A DNA stretch of 64,000 nucleotides, from NCBI GenBank assembly GCA_017506865.1, contig JAFCMP010000120.1:124001-188000 (forward strand). The letters are read 5' to 3'. The notes under the pieces are model-generated. The model was not told the origin of the DNA and ran no database searches. It saw nothing but the letters and a program-made list of their open reading frames with translations. Below, piece after piece: positions 1 through 13,300 of the stretch. Source of the stretch: Tribonema minus. Taxonomy: Eukaryota > Sar > Xanthophyceae > Tribonematales > Tribonemataceae. Position numbers and translations under genes: made by a program. Positions within the stretch are counted from its first letter, which is position 1. Every line of letters starts with the position of its first letter.

Positions 1-143
1 TAAGGTGTCCCCGAATGAAACCACCACAACTGAAACTTGAACTTCTCTCTGCAGCGGTGACCCCTGCCATCGCTGGCACTTTAGCCCAGCCGTAGCTTCG
101 AGAATCCAGCACGCAGCTCCAGGGGGAGCCTCACTAGCTCGCG

Positions 144-3100
144 ATGTCCATCATCCCTCCACATTTCGGTTCCTCTCCTCGTAGTAGGCCCAGCACAGTG
201 GAAGCTTTAGTTTCCTCTGTTTTCGACAGCAATGGTGGGGCACCTCCTGCACCGGGACAGCACGCACCTTCCAGGAAAAAAGGGTTCAAGGACTGGAAGA
301 GAAGGGTGGGCGAGTCTACGCTGCAGGCGATGGGTTTGGCGAACCCCAGCAATGACGAGAACTCAGCCAGCCTAGAGGCTCCTTTGGCCGAGTTCAATCA
401 AACCCGCGACAACCTGGCGCTGATGCAAAAGCAGGTGAAGGCGTACATGGTGGCGGTGGAGGCGGAGTTTACGATGGCGCAGCACCTGACGTTTCTGCAC
501 GCGCCTCACACGGGGGATACGGCTCAGTTCGTGGAAGCAGCCCTGGCGAAGAACCCCGTGCACGAGGCGCTGATGAAAGGGGTAAGTTTGCGGCTATACT
601 GCCATGAAGCTAGACTCATGGCCATCAGCATTCTTACGAATTGACTACAATGCTGACGTGTCCTAATGCAACCACGCAGCGGCTGCTGACAATCATGAGT
701 GCACTGAAGCATAGTGGAGGCATACATAAAGATTGCCAGATGCCATCACCGATACCTTCTCCTGCGACTGACGGCTCAGGCACGGCAGTGCTGGCCACGT
801 TAAGCCTGACCTGATGCACCAAAACGAGCAGCAAACAATGCTCTACATTTAAAGATTGTGCAGCCAGAACATCAGCTTCAACACCGCAATACACCTAATG
901 GTTCGAGCACCGTGATCGCAGCAGAGAAAATGGCGACGCATGAAGTCAGCGTAGCGCAGCTAAGCCGGCCTGTCCGCACAGCCAGAGTGTCCTGCCAAAG
1001 CTGTTGTGACGCCTTGCTGTCTGTCTCTTTCCAACAACACGCTTGTGGCGCCATATCACTTTGCGGACTTCACATGAACCCGTGTGCGGCAGCCGCCCTG
1101 TGGCACCATCACGCTGTTGAAGCGCGCTCAACAGGCGCTTTTGTGCCCTCTTGTCTGCAGCATGCACACAGGCGGCAGCCCGAGTGGCTGCATGCAATGT
1201 CGCCTGCATGCAATGGCTCTGCATATCATCGCGCACCGCTGCGCTCGCCTGTACCGCATGCTGCATCATCAGCACTCGGACGGGGAAGTCAAATACGACA
1301 ATGTGCGGCGCAGCAGAGAGGACCACAAGCCGCACAGCTGACCGCTGCCACCGCCCCTTGCATGGTGCGCCGCACTGCCGCCGCTGCCGCCGCCGCCATC
1401 GCGCAGATGCGCACGAGTGGCCGTGCGTGCTGTAGGCGATTCTCTGCACAAGAATGACATGCTCACCTCATCTTGAAACGCGATGCTTGTGGCAGTGAAG
1501 TTCAAAAGTACCTCAGCGTGGCGCGCGGAGAGTCGCAATGCCAACCAACGCATGCCGCTTCGCCGCCGCCGCCGCCGCCGCTGCTGCCTGCGCAGATGCA
1601 CGAGTGGCTGTGCGCGCCGCTGCAGGCTGTGCTGGCCTTCTTCAACGAGAGTGATATGCTCACCCCGTTCACTGCGACATTGCCCATATGGCAACCAACT
1701 CACAGTTCACTCCTCGTGCAGCGCCGAGAGCGTCACAATGCTGACCGCCGCGTGCCGCGCCGCCGCCGCCGCCGCCGCTGCCGCTGCTGCCGCGCGCGCA
1801 GATGCACGAGTGGCTGTGCGCGCCGCTGCAGGCAGTGCTGGCCTTCTGCGACGAGCGTGATACGCTCACCCCGTTATGCAGTATCACCCCTGTGGCAGCC
1901 AACTGACTGTGCACTCCGTGTGCAGCACCGGGAGAGTCGCAACGCTGACCGCCCCATGTCGCGCCACCGCCGCCGCCGCCGCTGCCGCTGCTGCCGCGCG
2001 CGCAGATGCACGAGTGGCTGTGCGCGCCGCTGCAGGCCGTGCTGGCCTTCTGCGACGAAGTCGACGCTCTCACCAAGGCGCGCGCCGCGCTCGTTCTAGA
2101 CTACGACCACCACAAGCGCAAGCTCGCGGCGATCGCGCAGCGCATCGCCGCCGCCGGCGGCAGCGGCGGCGGCGGCGGCGGCGGCGCGGCGGCAGCGGCG
2201 GTGCGGCGCGCGTCTACGCTCGACGCTGATGAGAAGGATCTGACGGCGCGGCAGGCGAAGCTAGATGCGACGACGGCGGACCTGAGGGGCGCGACGACGG
2301 AGCTGCTCGCGCGCCTCGCGGCGCTGGCGCAGGTGCACTGCCAGCTGCACGAGTCGGTGAGTCACTCACTTGAAGTACTCCACAATATAATACTACTTCG
2401 ACTCGTATCTTGGAGACGAGTGCACGCCTCGCGCTGGCGCAGGTGCACTGCCAGCTGCACGTGTCGGTGAGTCCCCCACTCGAACACTATGAAGTAACTT
2501 CAAGAGTTATGTACATTTTTACTCTGACTCCTGTCTTGGAGACGATTGCGTGCCTCGCGCCGCTGGCGCAGGTGCACTGCCAGCTGCACGAGTCGGTGAG
2601 TCACTCACTTGAAGTGCGTCAAGAGTAGTACAATTCTACTTCGACTCGTATCTTGGAGCTGCTCGCATGCCTCGCGGCGCTGACGCAGGTGCACACTGCT
2701 GCGTTGCACGAGTCGCCGAGTCACCTGCTTGACCACTTCAAATGCATTATTTTTGTCCATGTAGAAGCTGCTGGCACCCCCCAGGGCGCTGGCGCAGGTG
2801 CACTACTGCCAGCTGCACAAGTCAGCGAGCCACCTGGTGGAGCACTTGAAGTATGTACTTCGTGTCTGCTGGCGCGCCCCGCGGCGTTCGCGCAGGCGCA
2901 CTAACCCCCTAACCCTAATCCTAACCCTAACCCTAATCCTAACCCCAGGTGCTGCACGACTCTTTGAAGTCACCTGCTCTCAGCACGCGTACTTGAAATG
3001 ATGGTGCATCACAAATCGCCAAGTTGGGTGCGCATGGACCATTCTCTGATGATCGCGCAGCTGAGATGCTGTCGCAGATGTACTGCCAGCTGCGACGCAT

Positions 3101-6100
3101 TGGTGCGTCACACTCTCGAGGATGCGACTTGAAGCACAGAGGACCTGAAGACGCATCTCGCAGCGGCGGCACAAGCGCATCGCTAGCCGAGCGGGCCGCA
3201 CGCACACGTCGCTATCGGCCGTGCAATGCGCTCCCCACACTCACATGGTGCAAACTCCCACATTCCGGCAGGTGTGCCTGGTGGCGTACACGGAGTGCAC
3301 ATGCGCAGTTTTAACACTGAGTTTCGCCTTCACATGCAGCAGAAACTTCTTGTCACAGTCCTCACCTTCAACGTGATGAAGTTTCAACTTGCACACGCGA
3401 TGCACACGTCAGCACATTCAAGTTCAAACTGAAGTTACAACGCCCCGCACAGCACAGCCTCCCACGTTCCCGCAGGTGTGCCGCGGCCCGGCGGCGTGCA
3501 CGGCGTGCGCATGTTCAAATTGCAGATGATAAAATTTCTAAATTTAATTTCAGCTTCACATGTGGCGCACACTTCATGTCAACTTCAAGATGAAGTTTAA
3601 ATTCACGTGCAAACGTCGTTTCAACTACATGATGAAAATTCAATGTCCCGCACGCGGCACAACCTCATATGTGCCCGCAGGTGTGCCGCGGCCTGGCGGC
3701 ATGCACGGCGTATCGCGCTGCGGAGGCGGCCACGCCGCTGGAGGTTCACATGCGGCACACACTGCACATCAACTCCAAGATGAAGTTTGAACTTTGCACG
3801 CGACGCGAACGTTATTCAACTTCCTTTCAAATTGAAGTTTCAACATTCCGCGCGGCACAAAGTTCGCGTGCCCGCAGGTGTGCCGAGGCCTGGCAGCGTG
3901 CACGGCGCACCGCGCCACGGAGGCGGCGGCGCCGCTTGAAGTTGGCGGTCTGCTGGCGGCGCGCGACGTCGCGGCAGTGCACTTCAACTTCAAGATGAAG
4001 TTCAAACTCTACGCACGCGCGCCGCAAACATCGTTTTAACAAGCATCCGAAACTTTACGTTCCCACAGGTGTGCCGCGGCCTGGCGGCGTGCACGGCGTA
4101 CCGCGCCGCGGAGGCGGCAGCGCCGCTTGAGGTCGGCGGCCTGCTGGCGGCGCGCGACGTCGCGGAGTGCGTCGCCGCGATGCGCGCGTGCGCGGAGACG
4201 GACGGGCGCGCCGCGATCCCCGCGGAGCAGGAGCTGTGCGTGCGCGACGCACTCGCCGCCGCCGCGGACGAGGCGCGCGCGATGCAGGTGCGACGAGGAG
4301 CGCTGCTGTGCAGCCTGCCTTAAGAACGTTCATACGCTGAGCGTTGCGGCGCTGCAACGTGTGCACGCTTTGCGCCATGACGCTTCGCTCTTATGTCGTT
4401 CATGCCGGAGAAAGCGGCGGTCAGGAGCTGTGCGCGCGCGACGCGCTCGCCACCGCCGCGGACGAGGCGCGCGCGATGCAGGTGTGACGAGCGCTGCCGC
4501 CTCGTGCGCGCCGCTACTTCAAGTTATATCACGGATGTAGTGCACGTACGTGCTCACGGTTGTGGTGCTCGCCGCCGCCGCGGATGACGCGCGCGCGACG
4601 CAGGTGTGACGAGGAGCGATGCCACGCAGTCAACCTCAATAACGTTCATACACGGAGCGCTGCGGCGCTGGTCTCGCGCAACGACGCTTCACTCGTACGT
4701 CGTTCATGCCGAAGGTTGCGGACGAGGCGCGCGCGACGCAGGTGTGACGACGAGCGCTGCCACGCGTTGCGGTCTCGCGCGCGTCGCTACTTCAACTCAT
4801 CTAATGACATGTAGTGTACAAACGTGCGCGAGGTTGTGGTGCTGTGTCGGTACAAGGCAAGGTCAGGGCCGCCGCCGCGGACAAGGCTCGGGCGATGCAG
4901 GTGTGACGAGCGCTGCCGCGCAGTCTGCTTCAAAATGATTGTCGTACACGGAGCGTTACGGCGCTGTCGGGCGCATGCAGCGCGCGACGTCTCACTTGAC
5001 GACGCTTCACGCGTATCTTGTACATGGCGATGGTTGCGGTGCTGCTGGGGTGTGCGTGCAGCGCGCTTGCCGCCGTGGACGAGGGCTACTACAGAATGGA
5101 ATCAGGGTTAGGGGTGCATTTGCGGTTAGGGTGAGGGTAGAGCTGCCGCGGCGCGGATGAGGCGTGCGTGATGTAGGCCGGTCAGAGACTTTTGAGCCCA
5201 TACAGTGTCATCCTGGGAGCAGCTGAAGCAGCTGTAGCCGAGGCCGCTCCGGTTCAGGGTGTGGGTGAGGATTGGGGTTGAAGTTGGGAACGCCAGTGCT
5301 GCTGCATCTGACAAGTGCACCACACATGCTCACGCAAACACGCGCGCGTGCGTACAGCTCAACACCCAACCCGTCCCCTGGCAGGCAGCGTAGGCAGCAC
5401 GCCATCGTCGTCGCCGTCTGCTGCAGCTCCAGATCATACTTCAAAGCACGCACATTCCAGCACGGCTCAACACATTTGTACCTACTGTACCCTCCTTCTC
5501 CCTCCCTCGCAGGCGGCGTCAGCCACATCGTCACCGCGCTCCGCCACCGCGGCGTGCTCGCCCGCAGCAGCGGACGCGTGGGGGGACTCCGAGGGGGGCG
5601 CGCGAGGGTTCCGTTCGGGGTCCTCCGTAACCGCCCGGCGGCCGTCCGAGACGCCGCCGCCGCCGCCGCCCGCCGCCGCCAGGGGGGCCCTGTTCGGCAG
5701 GTCGCTGAGCACGTGGGACGCGCCGCCGGCGCCCGTGCGCCACCTCGTCCACTTCCTCGACGCCAACGCGCTCTACACGCGCTTCCTCTTCCGCCAGCCG
5801 GGCTCCGCGGAGACCGTCGCGGAGCTCAAGCGGCAGCTCGACGGCGGCGGCGGCGGCGGCGGCGGCGCGCTGCTGCTGCTGGAGCCCGGCGCGCACGACG
5901 CGCACGACGCGTCCGCGCTGCTCAAGATGTTCTTCCGCGAGCTGCCGGAGCCCCTGTTCCCCGCGGCGCAGTACGCCGCCGCGCTCGAGGCGGCGGCGGC
6001 GCCGGACGCGGCGGCGTTCGCGGCGCGCGCGCGCGCGCTGCTCGCGCGCGCGCCCCCTATTCACGAGGCGTGCGCGCGCCTGCTCTTCGCGCTGCTGCAC

Positions 6101-6310
6101 CGCGTGAACCTGTGCGCGACCGACAACAAGATGCCCGCGGAGAACCTGGGGATCGTGTTTGCGCCGAACCTGCTGCGGAGCGCTGACGCGGGTGAGCCGT
6201 GCGTCGCGGACCTGCAGCAGTGCATCACGTTCGTGCGGCGCATGGTCGAGGGCGCGCCGGAGGTGTTCACGGATCTGTGGAGCGGGTACCCCACGGGGGG
6301 CACGTGCTGA
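144..6310 (+). CDS. BAR domain plus RhoGAP domain protein, 4 exons, 601 aa
   Basis: Exons 144-581, 2006-2356, 4069-4287 and 5513-6310 join in frame (all junctions phase 0) to 601 codons plus TGA. Residues about 50-335 look like a BAR domain, which bends membranes. The middle holds the BAR-like string LDYDHHKRKL and is followed by a helical KLDATTADL region. Residues about 405-590 are a RhoGAP domain: FRQPG carries the arginine finger (about R430), followed by LKMFFRELPEPLF and NKMPAENLGIVFAPNLLR. The predicted role is to inactivate Rho/Rac GTPases at curved membranes, as in the nadrin/RICH family. Poly-Gly and poly-Ala runs interrupt both domains, including eight Gly in the early RhoGAP domain. 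The ATG at 144 is the first in frame. All three introns carry copies of flanking exon edges. The domain call is firm; the short exons rest on frame and BAR-like sequence. Confidence 0.85.
1390..2004 (+). repeat. Tandem copies of exon 2 start, ~205-bp unit, intron 1 of BAR-RhoGAP gene
   Basis: The acceptor and first ~65 nt of exon 2 (cgcagATGCACGAGTGGCTG, true ATG at 2006) recur at 1591-1664 and 1797-1869, with a weaker copy near 1401-1432. The spacers between copies also match each other (GCC-rich runs, 'ctcacc', 'gagagcgtcacaatgctgacc'-like text), so the whole ~205-bp unit was duplicated in tandem. Only the last copy continues into the conserved BAR coding sequence. Confidence 0.85.
2421..3112 (+). 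repeat. Tandem copies of exon 2 end plus donor, intron 2 of BAR-RhoGAP gene
   Basis: The last ~45 nt of exon 2 (GCGCAGGTGCACTGCCAGCT... then cggtgagt) recurs at about 2421-2467, 2552-2596, 2672-2717 and 2783-2827. Fainter traces lie near 2880-2900 and 3075-3112. The first copies keep the gtgagt donor, and similarity falls off with distance from the exon. Confidence 0.8.
2901..2946. repeat. Interstitial telomeric repeat (CCCTAA-type)
   Basis: Degenerate CCCTAA units (ccctaaccctaatcctaacc...) lie inside intron 2 of the BAR-RhoGAP gene, between two exon-edge copies. Confidence 0.9.
3262..3968 (+). repeat. Copies of exon 3 start (acceptor side), intron 2 of BAR-RhoGAP gene
   Basis: The start of exon 3 (cagGTGTGCCGCGGCCTGGC, true exon at 4069) recurs at about 3262-3300, 3473-3508, 3673-3745 and 3879-3968. 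Copies become longer and more exact towards the real exon. Each is preceded by a usable-looking cag acceptor and separated by AT-richer spacer with AACTTCAA/TTGAAGTT motifs. Confidence 0.8.
4430..5180 (+). repeat. Copies of exon 3 end plus donor, intron 3 of BAR-RhoGAP gene
   Basis: The end of exon 3 (gccgcggacgaggcgcgcgc then gatgcag|gtg) recurs at about 4430-4490, 4565-4612, 4718-4750, 4868-4910 and, poorly, 5060-5180. Several copies read gatgcaggtgtgacgagcgc, close to the real donor context gatgcaggtgcgacgaggag. Confidence 0.8.
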
Positions 6311-7358
6311 AGCGTACATACATACCCCGAATGTTGATGCATAGAATGGATGCAATTACTTCACTGCGGCTTTGCATTGGTGACGTTTGTCGCGCCTTGT
6401 CGGAATGATTTTGCGATAAGCGAGCCCAGTCTGCATTGCAAACAAAGCACATGAACAAGATATTGCTCAACCACGTTTTCCAGCCACACTCTCTCATCAT
6501 GTATGCTGCTTGCAAGATTGTTTGAATTGTGTAATTGCATGTCATGATGCCTCACACGTTAGAACTTTCATCGCATTGCAGAGGGCCCAATCCTCGCTCT
6601 GATCACTTGGGTAGACGTAGCCAATATCTGTTCTGACGGCGAGCTCTGTATGCCACAGTCACACAGAGAAGAGTACTGAAGTGCACTTGTTCCGACAGCT
6701 GCGTAGTACCTCCGAAGATGCACTGCTGTCGCTAAGACGCCGCACACCATTTCGTTCGGCACGCACAATGGTAGAGACGGGGGTAATGGAGCTGTGATGG
6801 AGGTGGTGGTGTAGGAGGGGGGTTGTGGAGTGGGGGGTGGACCCTCATGAAGAGGGAAAAAAATACGATAGGCTGCCGAGTGCCTCCACACAAACGGTAT
6901 TTTACAGAAAAAAGCGGTAAAATAGTTTTTTAGGTGGAGGCTGGCAGGATACTCCCACTTGCTTGCATGAAGGGGGGGCCACCTAAAAAGCAAAACCACT
7001 CGCAAAACAAGAGCGGCTTGAATGGGGGGGTGGAAAAAACGGGGGATTCATCGACCGATTGATTTGAAGTTCACATTTTTTAGCTTTTTTTTGTGTGTGA
7101 TTCAGTTAGGGGCTGAAGGTGAACCAGGGCTGATGCAGAATACTCACAGAGCTGTTTCATGACCAACGACTGAGGAGCCGCACTGTCAATATCGCTGATA
7201 GAAGTTGACACTGTAAATTGGCCGGAATTTCCTCTCATCACCTTCTGCGATGCACAGGGCTGCGAGTCCTGAGCGCCAGCGGTTAATCAGACAGCCAATG
7301 GTGCTATTTGAACCTTGGCAGCTTCATCAGCTCCTGTGATTGCAGCTACGACTAGCAG
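6311..7358. other. Intergenic spacer between BAR-RhoGAP and the 1566-aa gene
   Basis: This roughly 1-kb stretch has lower GC, with homopolymer A/T and G runs around 6850-7100. The open frames inside it show no domain I recognise. It presumably holds the 3' end of the upstream gene and the promoter of the next. I see no clear TATA box or RNA gene. Confidence 0.5.
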
Positions 7359-10300
7359 ATGCGGGCGGGTCTCGGTGCGTCTTCCGCCTCAGGCGGCGCA
7401 CGGCATGACGGAGCGGCCCTTGCTAGCAGGACGTACGGTCTGGCCTACATGCTGCTGGCTGCTGTCCTCACAGCATGTACAGCGGCATGGGCGCCAGTTC
7501 GAACACCGCCTGAGAGCATGGCAGTGCTGCTGGTGCTGCTCAACATCATGGCTGCGTACTGGGCAGGGCTGATCGACGAACTCTTTCGCCTCTACTTCTC
7601 ACTGCACCTGAGCCCCTACTTCGGCACGAAGGTTACCGTGGGAGCCATCCGCACATCCATATGGCTCACCACGGATGTGGAGATGACGGATGTGGCGATT
7701 GCAGATTTCCCAGAGCTGGGAGACTGGGGTCGAAACAGGGCTGCTGCAACGGATGACCTGGCATCCAGCCTCATCCACATTCGCTCGGTGAAGATGAGGT
7801 TCTCGCTGTTCAGCCTCCTGCCCTGGAGGGGCCCGGTGCGCTTCGAGTCGTGCTCGATGCAGGGCGCGACCATGCACCTGCACCAGTCAGGGGGCACGCT
7901 CAACTTCGCCTTCCTGGCCCTGGGCCTGGTCCCCAGCACCTTGGACGACATGAGCTGCAGCCGTGACGACCCCCCGTCCCGCCACTCCAGCAGGGACTCC
8001 ATCGAGCTCGACGAGCCGTCGCCGCAGGCGCTGCTGCCGGCGGTGGCGGCGGCGGCGGCGGCGCCGCCGCCCACGGCGACCCCTCCCCTGCTCCTCCGCA
8101 CAGATTCGAAGCGATCGCACCTGAACTCGCGGTTTGCGGGCGCGCTGCGCGCGCTGTCCTTCGCGCGCGCCGCCGCCAACAGCGGCTCCATGTCGGCGGC
8201 GGTGGCGGCGACGGCGAACGCGGTGACGAACGTGCAGGCGGCGGCAGACGCGATGGCAGCGAGCAGCGGCGGCGGCGGCGGCGGAGGCAGCAGCGCAGCA
8301 GCCGCCGCGGGGGGGGGGGAGGGGGCGGCGGCTGCGCAGGGGGCGAGGAGCGTGACGCCGCAGCGGCGGAATGGCAGCGGCAGCGGGTCTTTTGGGGCGC
8401 TGCGGGAGCTGGGCGAGGCGTTTTCAAAAACCTTCCAGGGGTACCTGGATCAGGTGAGAGCGGTAGGATACGCGCTCTCTCGGAGTGCGCATTTGGAAAT
8501 GATTTGGAGCTCACTGTCAAAGTGCATACAGTGAGTAGGTCATGCACTTGAACTCGGTGCTTGTGCATGTTACGCTGGCCCATGAGCACAGCGTAGCGGA
8601 CGCTGGCATGCGCTTCTGGCCAGGGGAGGGGCTTTGTGTACCGCTCGGTGATGGCAGCACAAAGACCACATGTCATGAGATGCCTCCGCTGTGTGTTAGC
8701 AAGAACTTGATGAAAGCGCGACATTACGGACGATGTGTGCCAACACGGCTCTCTGAAGTTGCTGCTTGATGTTCAATCTCAACAGCACACAGCCTCAGAG
8801 CGCCCACGCTCTGGGCGCATCATGCTCCTATCATCTCGCGACCCTGGCCTCTCGAATCCAAAGCACCGGTAGCAGCAGCCACGAGCTGCTGTGCGCCGCA
8901 GTGCGCATGTGAATTGCGCCCTCCGGTATGGGCTTCAACGAGTCATACTTTGAAGTACGCCGCAGCACAGCAGGTGCGTGAGGGAGCTCGCTGCGCGAGT
9001 GCGGGGCGGAGGCGCAGCAGCAGCGCTCATGCCCGCGCGTCATGACACCACGGACAACTGCCGCATCGCCTGCCGCGGCAGTGCGGCTGCTTGCGCACGG
9101 GAGGGGGGTGCCTCTTGCTGAGCGCTGCCCCTCATGCAGAGCGCTGCTGCTGCTGCCCACTGCGCTCTGTGTGTGTGTGTGCTACACCTCACCGTGACAC
9201 GGCTCAGGTGGCAGTTACGAGCGCTGAGCGCTGACACTCATGTCGGCGTCGCTCATCGCCGCGCAGCAGCAGCCCGTGTGATGTGCACGCTACTTCAATG
9301 CATAGTTGAAGTTTGTGTACAGAGCAGTTGGCAGCGCCACTTGGGGAAGGACAGGAGTGGTGCGCAGCCGTGTTGTCGGGCCTGCAACTGCAACATGGGT
9401 TTGCTGGCCCATGAACATGATTGCTGCGCGCTTTCTGCCAAGCAAACCTCCGCTGGATGTCCGCAAGGCGTTACGTTTGAAATGGACATCAGGGTAGCTC
9501 AACCCTAGCCCTAATTGCGGTCAAATATCTTGATGCTGGGCAATTTGCCCCCGTTCCTCAGGGTCGGCGGCAGCGGTCCGCCGCATCGACCTCACCGTGC
9601 TTCTATCTGCAGTTATGATGCTGACATGGCATTCACCATGACGATGCTCAAACCGCCCTTCCTCCCCACACACGACACACACCCAGGTCAGCGAAGCGTT
9701 CCGGCGCATCGGCCGCATCAGGCTCGTCGCGCTCGCTTTCAAAATCGGCCCGCAATCATTATGGCAATGCTCAAATTTGCAATTATGATGGCGATGCTCA
9801 CCCCCCCCCCCCACACACACACAATACCCCCTCCCCCAGGTCGGCGAAGCCTTCCGGCGCGTCGGCCGCATCAAGCTCATAGGGCGGCCGCGCGGCGTGG
9901 GCCCCCCGAAGCGGCGCCGCAAGTACATCATCGGCTCCATCCGTATCGACGACGCGTGCGTGGCGGTGGGCCCGTCCGTCTGGCGCCAGCTGCTCGGGGA
10001 GCACGTGGGGGCGGCGTTCGCGCCAGACCTGCGCGCTGTCGTGCGGCTGCGCACGCACGAGCTTGTGCGCGCGGACGGCACAGGTGAGGCGTACGCAAGC
10101 GTTCACGATGTTGTCGGGCAGTTCGGGCAGCGTTGAGACATGTACGCAGTAGCCCCTGTGCATGAGAGCCCCGCAGGGGGGGGGGGGAGGGGGGGGGGGG
10201 GGGGGGTCGCGCCGGATCTGCGCGCCGTGGTGCGGCTGCGCGCGCATGAGCTCGTGCGCGCGGATGGCACAGGTGAGAGCGCCAGCCCAATCTGCGTTGT

Positions 10301-13300
10301 GACGTTGTCAGGCATTGTCGAGGGACATACGCAGTAGCCCTGTGAATGAGGAGCCTTCGGGGGGCGGGGGAGCGTTGGGGGGGGAGGGGTGCATCGAACA
10401 CGGGAACGGTAGTGCGGCTGCGCGCGCACGAGCTCGTGCGCGCGGACGGCACAGGTGAGAACACTAGCCCGGTCTGTACACCTTGCAGCACGTCGAGCAG
10501 TGTTTAGGGACATGCGCAGTAGCCGGGGCCCCGAGGGCGGTGGGGGGAGTGGGGGGGGGGGGGGGTGCGCGGTGGTGCGGCTGCGCGCGCACGAGCTCGT
10601 GTGCGCGGACAGCACCGGTCAGAATTGTGCACATGCCAGTGAGCAGTGCTCGGGGACCATTGGCGTACGCTGCTGTGCGAATAAGGGCCCTGCCGGGGAG
10701 GGGGGGGGGGGGCTGGACCTGCGTGCGGTGGTGATGCTCCGCGCACAGGTGAGGCGGCAAGCCGGTGCGCATGTCGTCAACGAACAGTGTTTCTTGATGG
10801 TAGCATTTGTGGTGCTTATAGCTGAAGCGGTAGTGAGGGCAGTAGTGGTTGTGGTGGCGGAGGTGGTTGTACTGCATGCTGAACGACACATGCTTCAGGC
10901 TAGCAGTGGGTATTGTGGTGGTGGTGGTGGTGGTGGCAGCATAGTTTACAAGTAGTAACAGCAAGAACGTGGCGGGACAGGTACGCCCGCGCGGCACCAT
11001 TTCTCTTACCCCCTGACCCCCCCCCCTCGAACCCCCGCAGTCCGGTGCGCACACCATCAACTCGACTCATCAACTTGACCCACAAACTTGATGCCTTTAC
11101 ATACTGTACCTGTATGAGAAGCGGCACACAAGAGCACACACAAAGAAGGTGAATGCTCTAGGTTGTTGCATTGAGGCATGACCAGTTTACGCCTCAGTCA
11201 ACCCTACCCCCCCCCCCCCCCCTCCCACCACCACCACCACCAGGCCTGGCATGAAACATAAACCTGACCCTGAACCTAACCCTGGTCCTATCCCTCATTG
11301 CACACACACACACCCCTCCCCCAGGCCTGTACGTGCGCGAGATTGGGCGCATGGTCCAGGACCGCGTCGTCCACCAGCTCTGCAAGGGCATCCTCAACGA
11401 GCTCGGCAGCACGCGCATGCTCGCGACCATGGTCATGGGCACGCTCGCCGTAGACGCGCGCGTGCGCGCCGCCGCCGGCAGCACCAGCAACAGCCCGCCG
11501 CCGCCCGACGCCGCCGCCGCCGCCGCCGCTGCCGCCGCCGCTGGCGCCTCCGCGGCGCCGTCCGCGTACGGGTCCCCAGCGCTCAGCGCGATGGCCACGC
11601 CGCTCGGCTCCGATCTCGACGCTCACTACTTTGCGCACGGAGAGCAGTGGCGGCGCAACACGGGCGAGGGGCTGCCGGAAGACGGTGCTGCCGACGCGGC
11701 GGCAGCGGCGGCGGAAGAGGGCGACGAGCAGTGGCGGCAGCGGCGGCGCTCGCGCTGGGGGCGGCTGCGCGGCGCGGCGGCGGCGGTGCGGTGGGTGTCG
11801 CGGCTGAGCAGCGGCGACGGCGACGCGGAACGGCCGCCAGCGGGGGGGGCGGGGGCGCTGCGGGGGGGGGGGCTGGGGGGGGGGGGTTCCAGGGGGACCT
11901 CCCCCCTGCCGACGCCGTCTTCGCTGCGGCGGCCGCGCCCTAGCAGCTGGTCGGCGTCGGAGGGCATGCGCGGGTTTGCGCAGCAGCAGCGCGCCGTGAG
12001 CTACAACGGCGCCGCCGCCGGCGGCAGCGGCAGCGGCAGCGCGTTCGCCGGCGGCAACCCCGTCGCCATCGGCATGGTCGACACGGTGAGCGTTGTGCTG
12101 GAGGTGGTGAAGCGCACGGCGCTGCTGGCGATACTGCGGCAGGGCGCGGCGGCGGCGGCGGCGGCGGCGCGCTGCGGCGACGGCGGCGGCGGCGGCGAGT
12201 ACGCTGCGCCGGAGTGCCTGTGCTCGGAGGAGGACAGGCGGGTGCTGCGCGCGGTGGAGGAGGGGCGCGACGCGGAGGTCATGGACGCGCTCATCGCTCA
12301 GGTGAGGTTGAGGATTAGACTAAACCTATGGTTAGCCAGGGTCAAGGCTAGGTTTACAGGCAGATGTACGCAGCAGGAAGGCTGGGGTCAATCACCGCAG
12401 ATTGATGTCTACCCACCTCCGTGCCGCCTCCGCTGCTGCCGCTGCGCAGGTCCACCGCGTCAGCCCCGCCGCGACCTACGCAGGCCTCGCGGCGATCGAC
12501 CTTGCGGCGCTGCTGCATGAGCTGCACGTCGTTAGTTTTTACCTTTGCTAGCGCCATATTGGTTGATTGATACCCACCTCCCCTAACCCCACCCTAAACC
12601 TCCGCGCGCTGCTGCTGCTGCTGCCGCCGCCCAGGTCCACCGCGTCGGCCCCGCCGCAACCTACGCGGGCCTCGCGGCGATCGACCTCGCGGCGCTGCTG
12701 CGCGCGCTGCAGCGCGACCCGCGCCTCGCGCTGCTCCTCGCGCACCGCCCCGCCGGCTTCGACCTGCGCCGCCTCGAGGCGCAGTGCCGCGGCGTAACGG
12801 TCGGCGCGCTCCTCGAGCGCGCCGCCGCGGGCACGCAGCAGTGGCTGCGCGAGCGCGCCGGCGCGCTGCGCTGTGAGGCGGAGCGCATACAGAATGACCT
12901 GCTCGGCGGCACCGGCGGCGGCGCCGGCGCCGGCGACGCGCGCTGCGCCATGGGGCGCGCGCTGCAGCGCGAGCTCGAGCGCGAGCTGCGGTCGCCGTCG
13001 GCGACGGAGGCGGCGGCGGCGGGGGCGGGGGGCGCGGACGACGGCGGGCGCGGGTTCGCGACGCTGTTCCAGGTAGATGTTCAAGTTGAAGTTGGCATCA
13101 GATCATCATTTGTTGGCGCTCGGTGCGTCGTCGCAAGGAGCGAGTGCTGCCGCGATGTCGCCGCCGCAGGTGATAGCGCCGTGACGGCAGACCACCCGGC
13201 GCACTTAGGGTTAGGTTAGGCCGCTGATCCGCTGCGGCATGTCCAGCACATACTCACACCCAGCCGCGCACGCATTGTGGTGGTGGTGGACGCCGTTGTC

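Noticed and set aside
5531-6355. Long minus-strand ORF opposite the RhoGAP exon
   Set aside because: It is an antisense shadow of a GC-rich exon, rich in Arg and Ala with no domain; the plus frame encodes clear RhoGAP motifs.
11251-11943. Plus-strand ORF overlapping exon 3 of the 1566-aa gene in another frame
   Set aside because: It is an Arg-rich shadow that starts in intron telomeric repeats; the other frame continues cleanly from exon 2.
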